27,680 nt of DNA from an uncultured Lachnospiraceae bacterium. GTDB lineage: Bacteria > Bacillota_A > Clostridia > Lachnospirales > Lachnospiraceae. Each line of letters opens with the position of its first letter. The stretch's first letter is position 1. Where the stretch lies: the NCBI GenBank assembly GCA_910587905.1, contig CAJUOF010000167.1:1-27680 (forward strand), read 5' to 3'. Under the pieces are notes generated by a model. The model was not told where the DNA came from. It ran no database searches and was given only the letters and a program-made list of their open reading frames with translations. Both the position numbers and the translations under genes were made by a program. Positions 21,612 to 27,680 of the stretch are shown one piece after another.

Positions 21612-22535
21612 ATGAAAGAGGTTTTGTTTGAGATTGGTCCCTTTACCATTTACGGGTATGGGTTTATGGTTGCCCTGGGAGTGTTGGCGGCATTTTTGGT
21701 GGGCATGTACCGGGAGAAGAAGTATGCGGTCGGCGACGACCAGATTTTTTCGCTGGGGATCTGGTGCCTGGTGTGCGGCTGGGGGGCGGCGAAGGTTCTG
21801 TTCGTCATCACGGAGCTTCCCACCCTGTTTGAAGACCCGAAGTATTTTCTGGAGACGCTGGCGAGCGGCTTTGTGGTCTACGGGGGCTTAATCGGAGGGG
21901 TTCTCACCGGCTATGTGTTCTGCCGGGTGAAGAAGCTTTCCTTCCTCAAGTATTTTGACCTGGTCATGCCGTCTGTCGCCCTGGCGCAGGCCATCGGCCG
22001 GTTCGGCTGTCTCATGGCCGGCTGCTGTTACGGAAAGGTGACGGAGAGCGCCTTCCACATCGTGTTTCCGGCGGCCTGCAATTATGCGCCGGGGGGCGTC
22101 CCGCTGATCCCGACCCAGCTCATTTCTGCGGCGGCGGATTTTCTGAATTTTTTCGTGCTCCTGTTCTTCGCAAAGCGGGCGAAGAGTGACGGCCAGGTGG
22201 GTGGGCTGTACCTGATCTTCTACAGCATCGGCCGCTTCCTGATCGAATATCTGCGGGACGATCCCAGGGGAAGCGTCGGCCCCCTGTCCACCTCCCAGTT
22301 TATCGCCATCTTTATGCTGGCGGCCGGAATCGCCATCTTTGTGTATTGCGGAAAGAAGTACCCGAAGAGTGCGGGTATAGAAAAAACGGAGGAAGAGACA
22401 GAGAAGGAGCCTGGGGAGGAAGACGAGACGACAAAGGAAGAAAAGACGACAGAGGAAGAAAAGAAAGCGGAGACTGTGGAAGAAAAGAGCAAGACAGAAA
22501 AGACAGAGGAAGAAGGGAAGGCGGAGGATGCTTAG
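21612..22535 (+). CDS. lgt: Prolipoprotein diacylglyceryl transferase
   Basis: Membrane enzyme that moves diacylglycerol from phosphatidylglycerol to the lipobox cysteine of prolipoproteins. About seven hydrophobic segments lie within residues 15-255. The signature region is QAIGRFGCLMAGCCYGKVTE, followed by IPTQLISAAADFLNF and GRFLIEYLRDDPRG, as in clostridial Lgt proteins. The last 45-50 residues are an acidic/lysine repeat tail (EETEKEPGEEDETTKEEK...), an addition of low complexity beyond the catalytic domain and probably cytoplasmic. Two lipoprotein genes follow at once, so enzyme and substrates share an operon. The ATG follows GGAG by 7 nt. Confidence 0.93.
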   Translation: MKEVLFEIGPFTIYGYGFMVALGVLAAFLVGMYREKKYAVGDDQIFSLGIWCLVCGWGAAKVLFVITELPTLFEDPKYFLETLASGFVVYGGLIGGVLTGYVFCRVKKLSFLKYFDLVMPSVALAQAIGRFGCLMAGCCYGKVTESAFHIVFPAACNYAPGGVPLIPTQLISAAADFLNFFVLLFFAKRAKSDGQVGGLYLIFYSIGRFLIEYLRDDPRGSVGPLSTSQFIAIFMLAAGIAIFVYCGKKYPKSAGIEKTEEETEKEPGEEDETTKEEKTTEEEKKAETVEEKSKTEKTEEEGKAEDA

Positions 22536-22557
22536 AAGTGCATAGAGGGGAGGCGCC

Positions 22558-23526
22558 ATGAAAAAAAGAGGGTTTGCATTTCTTCTGGGACTGCTCATGC
22601 TTACTTTTATAGGTGGATGTGGAAACAAAGAAGAGCCGCTTCGATTTGGGTTTGTGGAGGGGCTTCCCGCCATGGGAGCGCTTCGGCTTATGGAGGATGC
22701 GGGAGAAGCGGAGGGGGAGCAGGACATGGTATTTACCATGGAGGCTTCTTTGGAGGAGCTGGCTCCAAAGCTTTTGGACGGGGAAGTGGATATTGCCCTG
22801 ATGCCGGTTGAAGAGGCGGCATCCCTCTATCATGAGTCCGGCGGAGCGGTTAAATTTGCCGCTGCCAATATTCAGAATATGTATTATGTCCTGGAAAAGG
22901 GAGAAGAGACCATCAGCCGGATCTGGCACCTTGAGGGAAAAACCGTTTATGCCGCAGGGAAAGGAACCGTGGCGGAGGAACTCTTGTGCTGCCTGCTTTT
23001 GGCTGTGCGCCTGGTTCCGGACCAGGATCTTGAGATTTGTTGGCTGGAGAGCGAGGAGGAGGTATTGTCCAGATTGGAGAGCGAGGAGCATGCGGTGGCC
23101 CTGCTTCCGGAGCCCTTTGTGACAGAGGCGCTTGGAAGGGTCAGCAATCTGCATGTGGTCTTGGATCTGGCCGGTGCGTGGGACAGCGGGGGCATGGAAG
23201 GACGCCTGGCCTTGACGGGGCTGTTGGTGCGGGAAGAATTTGCCAGCAGGCACCCGGAACAGGTGTATGCCTTTGTGGAGAAATACCGGGAAGCGGTCAA
23301 TGACTTGTTCTGGAATCCGGAGGAGGGCCTGGCACTTGCGAAAACGCATGGTGTTTTTGGCTCTGCCGCAACAGCAGAGACGATTCGGGAAAGTGGTATC
23401 GTCTGTCTGGACGGGGAACCTATGGAGAAGGCGGTGAGGGGCTACCTCCGGACGCTTTGTGACAGAAACCCGGACTTGACAGGCGGAAAGGTGCCCGATA
23501 ACGGATTTTTCCTGAGAAAAGAATAG
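22558..23526 (+). CDS. Substrate-binding lipoprotein of a NitT/TauT-type ABC transporter (first paralogue)
   Basis: A 322-residue lipoprotein with the signal MKKRGFAFLLGLLMLTFIGGC; Cys21 is the lipidation site. The mature part has the NMT1/SsuA-like binding fold: FGFVEGLPAMGALRLMEDAG, ELAPKLLDGEVDIALMPVEEAASLYH, LEGKTVYAAGKGTVAEELL, and HAVALLPEPFVTEAL. The second binding protein, encoded 51 bp downstream, has the same motifs in the same order. This copy lacks the long acidic linker of its paralogue and is more diverged in the AGKGT and PEPFVT regions, so it may bind another ligand. GGGAGG precedes the ATG by 6 nt. The ligand is unknown. Confidence 0.87.
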   Translation: MKKRGFAFLLGLLMLTFIGGCGNKEEPLRFGFVEGLPAMGALRLMEDAGEAEGEQDMVFTMEASLEELAPKLLDGEVDIALMPVEEAASLYHESGGAVKFAAANIQNMYYVLEKGEETISRIWHLEGKTVYAAGKGTVAEELLCCLLLAVRLVPDQDLEICWLESEEEVLSRLESEEHAVALLPEPFVTEALGRVSNLHVVLDLAGAWDSGGMEGRLALTGLLVREEFASRHPEQVYAFVEKYREAVNDLFWNPEEGLALAKTHGVFGSAATAETIRESGIVCLDGEPMEKAVRGYLRTLCDRNPDLTGGKVPDNGFFLRKE

Positions 23527-23577
23527 GGGAATCCGAAATCATAGAGGGAGAGAGCAGTAAGAAAAGGAGAACGAGCG

Positions 23578-24711
23578 ATGAAAAGAACATGTACGGTGAA
23601 AAGAACATGTGCGGTGATTCTGGCGGCGGCGATGGTATTTGGAGCCATGGCCGGCTGCGGAAAGAAAGCGGAGGAGACAGAGGCCGCAGAGACAGATGTC
23701 TTGGAGGAGACGATGAGGCCGGCGGAGACGAAGGCGGCAGAGACCACGCAGGCGGCAGAAACGGCAGTAGAAACGACGACAGAGGCGGCGCAGGAGACGG
23801 ACGGGGCGGGGGAATCCGTGAAGATCCGCCTGGGCGGCCTGAAGGGACCGACCTCCATGGGCATGGTCAAGCTTTTGGATGATGCAGAGAAGGGACAGGC
23901 AAAGAGCGAGATCGAATTTACCATGGCGATTTCGGGAGACGAACTGGCGCCGAAGCTTCTCAAGGGGGAGCTTGACGTGGCGGCGGTGCCGGCCAATCTT
24001 GCCGGTGTTCTCTACAATAACTCGGAGGGCGCCGTGCAGTTTGCGGCTGTCAATACTCTGGGGGTTCTTTACATTGTAGAGACAGGCGGCGAGGATGTGC
24101 AGAGTGTCGCCGATTTGAAGGGACAGACCATCTATGCGACCGGCAAGGGCACCACGCCGGAGTATGCACTCCGCTATCTGCTCTCGGAGAATGGCGTGGA
24201 CCCGGACGGGGACGTGACCATCGAGTGGATGAGTGAGCCGACGGAGACGGTGGCGAAGATGGCCCAGGCGGACCACGCCGTCGCCATGCTGCCCCAGCCT
24301 TTCGTGACGGTGGCCGGGGGACAACTGGAAAATTTCCGGATTGCCTTAAATCTCACCGAGGAGTGGGATAAACTGGAGAACGGGAGCCGGCTGATTACGG
24401 CCGGATTGGTGGTCCGAAAGGAATTTGCCGAGGCACATCCCGAAGAACTTGGGACCTTCCTGGAGGAATATAAGGCTTCCACCGATTACCTGAATGAAAA
24501 TCTTACCGAGGGAGCGGCTCTGGTGGAGAAATATGATATCGTGAAGGCGGCTGTGGCCGAGAAGGCCATCCCCGGCTGCAATGTGACCTATCTGGACGGA
24601 GAGGAGATGAAGGGAGCCATGGAGGGGTATCTCCAGGTGCTCTATGACGCCAATCCGAAATCCGTGGGCGGAAAACTGCCTGACGATGGCTTTTTCCTGA
24701 ATCTGAACTGA
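23578..24711 (+). CDS. Substrate-binding lipoprotein of a NitT/TauT-type ABC transporter (second paralogue)
   Basis: A 377-residue lipoprotein. Cys27 in GAMAGC is the lipidation site. A low-complexity linker rich in Glu, Ala and Thr (about 31-80) tethers a binding domain: LGGLKGPTSMGMVKLLDDAE, ELAPKLLKGELDVAAVPANLAGVLYN, LKGQTIYATGKGTTPEYALRYLL, HAVAMLPQPFVTVA. Motif positions match the first paralogue. The signal begins with an in-frame 18-bp duplication (MKRTCT VKRTCA), so a second start at GTG 23596 would give a signal of usual length. AGGAGA 9 nt upstream favours the ATG at 23578. It overlaps the permease gene by 1 bp. The substrate is unknown; relatives carry sulfonates, nitrate, thiamine precursors or other small organics. 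Confidence 0.9.
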   Translation: MKRTCTVKRTCAVILAAAMVFGAMAGCGKKAEETEAAETDVLEETMRPAETKAAETTQAAETAVETTTEAAQETDGAGESVKIRLGGLKGPTSMGMVKLLDDAEKGQAKSEIEFTMAISGDELAPKLLKGELDVAAVPANLAGVLYNNSEGAVQFAAVNTLGVLYIVETGGEDVQSVADLKGQTIYATGKGTTPEYALRYLLSENGVDPDGDVTIEWMSEPTETVAKMAQADHAVAMLPQPFVTVAGGQLENFRIALNLTEEWDKLENGSRLITAGLVVRKEFAEAHPEELGTFLEEYKASTDYLNENLTEGAALVEKYDIVKAAVAEKAIPGCNVTYLDGEEMKGAMEGYLQVLYDANPKSVGGKLPDDGFFLNLN

Positions 24712-25508
24712 TGAGAGAACGAAGAGAAGGACAAAAAAAGGAGCAAAACCTAAGACCAAAAAAGAGGCAAAAGAGAGAACGGCTGCTTTCCATAGCGGCC
24801 GCTCTTGTCCTGTGGCAGATTCTTTCCATGGCCGTGGGGCAGAAAATTATCTTGGTTTCCCCCATTACGGCGGCCGCCCGTCTGGGGGAGCTTGCCCGAG
24901 AGGGAGATTTCTGGCTGACGGTAGGTTTTAGTTTTCTTCGGATCGAGGCAGGTTTTTTCCTGGGCCTGATTCTGGGCTCGGTCCTTGCCGTGGCTGCCGC
25001 CGGGGTTCCTTTGTTAGAGACCATGCTGTGGCCCTATATGACGGCGGTGAAGTCGGTGCCGGTGGCCTCGTTTATTATTTTGTGCCTGATCTGGCTGGAC
25101 CGGTCCGGGCTTTCCGTGTTTATCTCCTTCCTGATGGTGCTGCCCATTTTTTATTTTAACGTGCTGTCGGGGATGAAGTCGGCGGACCGGAAGCTTTTGG
25201 AGATGGCGGAGGTGTTTCGGATTTCCAGGTTTAAGCGGTTCTGTTATCTCTACCTGCCCCAGGTGCGGCCGTTCTTGTTCTCGGCCTGCAGTGCGGCCCT
25301 GGGCATTTCCTGGAAGGCGGGAGTGGCTGCGGAGGTGATCGGGATCCCGGACGGTTCCATCGGGGAGCGGCTCTACGAGGCGAAGGTTTATCTGGACACG
25401 GCGGAGCTTTTTGCCTGGACGGCCGTGGTGGTGTTTACCAGTGTTTTGTTTGAGAAGGTTTTTATGGGGCTTTTGAAGCGGGCTTTTGAGCGATTGGAGA
25501 GACTTTGA
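24711..25508 (+). CDS. ABC transporter permease, NitT/TauT type
   Basis: A 265-residue membrane subunit. A very basic N-terminus (MRERREGQKKEQNLRPKKRQKRER) precedes about six membrane segments. The cytoplasmic coupling (EAA) loop is LEMAEVFRISRFKRFCYLYLPQVRPFLFSA, with the usual small-residue/Gly position replaced. AALGISWKAGVAAEVIG is the typical post-loop segment of SsuC/TauC-like permeases. It overlaps the preceding binding-protein gene by 1 bp and the following ATPase gene by 4 bp, so expression is tightly coupled. Both binding proteins presumably dock on this single permease. Confidence 0.92.
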   Translation: MRERREGQKKEQNLRPKKRQKRERLLSIAAALVLWQILSMAVGQKIILVSPITAAARLGELAREGDFWLTVGFSFLRIEAGFFLGLILGSVLAVAAAGVPLLETMLWPYMTAVKSVPVASFIILCLIWLDRSGLSVFISFLMVLPIFYFNVLSGMKSADRKLLEMAEVFRISRFKRFCYLYLPQVRPFLFSACSAALGISWKAGVAAEVIGIPDGSIGERLYEAKVYLDTAELFAWTAVVVFTSVLFEKVFMGLLKRAFERLERL

Positions 25509-26107
25509 AGATTATCGTGGAGGATTTGTGGAAAAGCTATGGAAAGGAGCCGGTATTTCAGGGGTTTTCTGCGGAGCTTCCCCTGGGGGAAATTACGGTC
25601 CTCATGGGGAAATCCGGCTGTGGGAAGACGACCCTGACGAGGATTCTCCTGGGCCTTGAAAGGGCTGACGGCGGAAGAGTGTCGGGGGTGCCGGAGAAAA
25701 AAAGCGCCGTGTTTCAGGAGGACCGGCTCTTTGAGCCCTTTGGCGCCGTGTCCAATATCAGGGCGGCCCTGGGCAAGAAGCGAACGGACGGGGAAATCCG
25801 GGAAAACCTGGAGGCGGTGGGGCTTTTGGGGGAGGTTCTCTCAAAACCGGTTTCGGCTCTCTCCGGCGGAATGCGAAGGAGATGTGCCATTGTCCGGGCC
25901 ATGATGGCGGACAGTGCGTTCGTGGTGCTGGATGAGCCCTTTGAGGGCCTGGACTCGGAGACGAAAAAAAGAACCATGGCTTATGTCCGGGAGAGGCGGC
26001 GGGGCAGAACCCTGCTTTTGGTGACCCATAACCTGGAGGAGGGAGAAGCCATGGGCGGACGATTTTTGATTCTTAAGGAGGGAAAAAATGATGGACGAGA
26101 GGATTAA
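25505..26107 (+). CDS. ABC transporter ATP-binding protein, NitT/TauT type
   Basis: A 200-residue ATPase. Walker A is GKSGCGKTT (35-43), the Q-loop is VFQEDRLFEPF, the signature is LSGGMRRRCAIVRA (from 119), Walker B is FVVLDEPFEGLD and the switch histidine is His175 in LVTHNLEEG. The family is usually about 240-260 residues; this one is short but has all catalytic motifs. The start is a TTG at 25505, overlapping the permease stop, with GGAGAG 4 nt upstream. The last 20 bp overlap the aminopeptidase gene in another frame, and the GGAGG for that gene lies inside this one. Confidence 0.92.
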   Translation: MKIIVEDLWKSYGKEPVFQGFSAELPLGEITVLMGKSGCGKTTLTRILLGLERADGGRVSGVPEKKSAVFQEDRLFEPFGAVSNIRAALGKKRTDGEIRENLEAVGLLGEVLSKPVSALSGGMRRRCAIVRAMMADSAFVVLDEPFEGLDSETKKRTMAYVRERRRGRTLLLVTHNLEEGEAMGGRFLILKEGKNDGRED

Positions 26108-27206
26108 GCGGCTGGCTTACAATCTGGTCAACGTTTCCTGCCGGGTGAAGCCGGGGGAAAAGGTGTACGTGCATTACACGGGAATGGACACGCAGGATCT
26201 GGCAAGGTGTGTGGTCAAGGAGGTCTACCGGGCCGGAGGCCTGCCTTTTCCCCATTTTACGGACACGAGGATGCAGCGGGAAATGCTTCTCTCCTGCACC
26301 GACGAACAGCTTAAATTGATGGCGGAGGCGGACGGCCTGAAAATGTCAAGGATGGATTGTTATGTTGGGATCCGGGGCGGGGACAACATCAACGAGCTTG
26401 CCGACGTGCCGCAGGAGAGCCTGCGGCGCTACAACGCCCTCTATATGACGCCGGTCCACCACGAGATCCGGGTGCCGAAGACGAAGTGGGTGGTCCTTCG
26501 CTATCCGTCGCCCTCCATGGCCCAGAGTGCGGGCACCAGCCTGGAAGCCTTTGAGGATTTTTATTTTGACGTGTGTTGTCTGGATTATGAGAAGATGGGG
26601 GAGGCCATGAAGCCGCTCATTTCCCTGATGGAGCGGACGAGCAAGGTGCGGATCACGGGACCCGGCACCGACCTGTCCTTCTCCATAGAGGGCATTCCCG
26701 TCGTCCCCTGCTCCGGCGACCGCAACATTCCCGACGGGGAGGTCTACACGGCGCCGGTGAGAGATTCCGTGAACGGTGTTCTTTCCTATAATACGCCGTC
26801 GGTGTTCCAGGGCTTCACCTATGAAAATATTCGCCTGACCTTTGAGCGGGGGAAGATCGTGAAGGCCGAGGCCAATGACACGGGGAAGATCAATCGTGTG
26901 TTTGACATCGACGAGGGGGCCCGCTACATCGGCGAGTTCGCCATCGGCGTCAATCCTTACGTGACGAAGCCCATGAAGGACATTCTCTTTGACGAGAAGA
27001 TCGGAGGTTCCTTCCACTTCACGCCGGGCAACTGCTACGAGGAGGCCCCCAATGGAAACAGTTCCTCCATCCACTGGGATCTGGTCTGCATTCAGACACC
27101 GGAGTACGGTGGCGGGGAGATCTATTTTGACGGGAAACTTATAAGAAAGGACGGACGGTTCGTGCTGCCGGAGCTTTCCTGTCTGAATCCGGAAAATCTC
27201 AAGTGA
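26088..27206 (+). CDS. M29-family (thermophilic-type) aminopeptidase
   Basis: A 372-residue dinuclear metallopeptidase that removes N-terminal residues in the cytoplasm. The metal and catalytic ligands of the family, with their known spacing, are Glu218 (PDGEVYTAP), Glu283 (IGEFAIGVNP), His310 (SFHFTPG), Tyr317 (NCYEE), His329 and Asp331 (SSIHWDLV). The intervals His310-Tyr317 (7) and His329-Asp331 (2) equal those of AmpS. The start ATG at 26088 has GGAGGG 5 nt upstream; a second ATG follows directly. It overlaps the transporter ATPase by 20 bp and is the last gene of the lgt operon. Linkage to an uptake system may mean the imported ligand is a peptide derivative, but this is speculation. Confidence 0.92.
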   Translation: MMDERIKRLAYNLVNVSCRVKPGEKVYVHYTGMDTQDLARCVVKEVYRAGGLPFPHFTDTRMQREMLLSCTDEQLKLMAEADGLKMSRMDCYVGIRGGDNINELADVPQESLRRYNALYMTPVHHEIRVPKTKWVVLRYPSPSMAQSAGTSLEAFEDFYFDVCCLDYEKMGEAMKPLISLMERTSKVRITGPGTDLSFSIEGIPVVPCSGDRNIPDGEVYTAPVRDSVNGVLSYNTPSVFQGFTYENIRLTFERGKIVKAEANDTGKINRVFDIDEGARYIGEFAIGVNPYVTKPMKDILFDEKIGGSFHFTPGNCYEEAPNGNSSSIHWDLVCIQTPEYGGGEIYFDGKLIRKDGRFVLPELSCLNPENLK

Positions 27207-27324
27207 TTGTAAGGCTTTTCGCACCGACCTCGTGTAATATTGCCGGATATTTTCGCCGGAAATGGCGATAATTGTAGAATATGAATAAAAGCGGCAGTAC
27301 GACTTAAAAAAGGAAAAAAATAGC

Positions 27325-27341
27325 TTGATATTTTTTAACAA
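27325..27341. promoter_or_regulatory. Possible Rex operator overlapping the gapA -35 box
   Basis: TTGATATTTTTTAACAA contains a perfect right half-site TTAACAA of the redox repressor Rex and a degenerate left half TTGATAT, with a spacer one base shorter than the usual TTGTTAA-N4-TTAACAA. It covers the -35 box, where a repressor would block transcription. The spacing defect keeps this tentative. Confidence 0.3.
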
Positions 27342-27353
27342 ATTATGTAAAAT
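27325..27353 (+). promoter_or_regulatory. Sigma-A promoter of gapA
   Basis: TTGATA (27325-27330), 17 bp, TAAAAT (27348-27353), near-consensus. A leader of about 55 nt follows before the gapA start, with AGGAGG at 27401-27406. The stretch 27207-27414 holds no gene and is AT-rich. I see no clear terminator for the upstream operon in it, only a weak stem ATTGCC/GGCGAT around 27239-27272. Confidence 0.8.
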
Positions 27354-27414
27354 AAATAACGAGTCAATGATAGTACCACTTATAAATACTTCAATCATTT
27401 AGGAGGAATTCAAA

Positions 27415-27680
27415 ATGGCAGTAAAAGTAGCGATTAATGGTTTCGGACGTATCGGCCGTCTGGCATTCAGACAGATGTTTGGCGCTCCCGGATATGACGT
27501 CGTGGCGATCAACGATTTAACCAGCCCTAAGATGCTGGCTCATCTGCTGAAATATGACTCTTCTCAGGGTAAATATGCGCTGGCTGACACTGTTTCCTAC
27601 AAAGAGGGTGAGGGCGAGACAGAAGGCGCCGTCATCGTGGATGGCAAAGAGATCACCATTTACAAGAAGGCAAATGCGGC
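27415..27680 (+). CDS. gapA: Glyceraldehyde-3-phosphate dehydrogenase, 5' part
   Basis: Only the first 88 codons are in the window; the gene runs past its end. VKVAINGFGRIGRLAFRQ is the canonical NAD-binding N-terminus, followed by VVAINDLTSPKMLAHLLKYDSSQGKY, with Asp34 of IND selecting NAD over NADP. The enzyme oxidises glyceraldehyde 3-phosphate to 1,3-bisphosphoglycerate in glycolysis. AGGAGG lies 8 nt before the ATG. The catalytic cysteine would be about 60 residues beyond the window. The codon use looks like that of a highly expressed gene. Confidence 0.97.
   Translation, partial: MAVKVAINGFGRIGRLAFRQMFGAPGYDVVAINDLTSPKMLAHLLKYDSSQGKYALADTVSYKEGEGETEGAVIVDGKEITIYKKANA

Overview
The window looks like a contig end from a GC-rich member of the Clostridia, most probably Lachnospiraceae. 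The reasons are strong GGAGG ribosome binding sites, TTG and GTG starts, the nadB-nadC-niaR-nadA order, a SpoIID-like wall protein and a prolipoprotein transferase of the GRFGC...AGCCYG type. This placement is inference from gene style; no rRNA gene is present. Bases 1-19 are an Illumina adapter remnant, so the biological sequence starts near base 20.

Layout. (1) 20-3813: de novo NAD operon nadB-nadC-niaR-nadA, closed by a clear terminator. (2) 3847-5115, minus strand: a SpoIID-like protein with a peptidoglycan-binding domain. (3) 5209-10551: a consensus promoter, carA, carB and an overlapping CPBP membrane protease, then a strong terminator. (4) 10602-13473, minus strand: a PAP2 phosphatase and a histidine kinase/response regulator pair. 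(5) 13474-15035: about 1.5 kb without a convincing gene, built from long palindromes, three tandem 212/213-bp units and other structured repeats. (6) 15036-19169: lipoprotein, two FtsX-type permeases, a structured repeat, and the ABC ATPase. (7) 19276-20256, minus strand: a visibly AT-richer pair, GNAT acetyltransferase and a helical-repeat protein. (8) 20396-21440: a short RelE-like toxin, its antitoxin and a DNA alkyltransferase. (9) 21479-27206: one apparent operon of lgt, two paralogous substrate-binding lipoproteins, permease, ATPase and an M29 aminopeptidase. (10) the first 88 codons of gapA, cut by the window end.

How parts work together. NiaR probably represses its own NAD operon when nicotinate or a related vitamer is present. 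The two-component system lies between a PAP2 gene and an ABC exporter-like operon. Both of those promoters carry T/A-rich direct repeats at 11-bp spacing just upstream of the -35 position, so both are candidate targets. Lgt would lipidate the two binding proteins encoded directly downstream of it.

The most unusual content is two families of structured repeats. Family R2 occurs twice in the same orientation (14787-14999 and 18301-18510), each copy ending 33-37 nt before a start codon in the same transporter operon. The copies have diverged stems whose changes are compensatory and cores that are nearly identical. Family R1 occurs twice in opposite orientations (13611-13713 and 14451-14541), with an identical 12-bp stem/21-nt loop geometry and paired substitutions, and brackets the tandem array. 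Both look like selected nucleic-acid structures (leader RNA, small RNA or palindromic mobile element). I cannot match either to a named family from memory.
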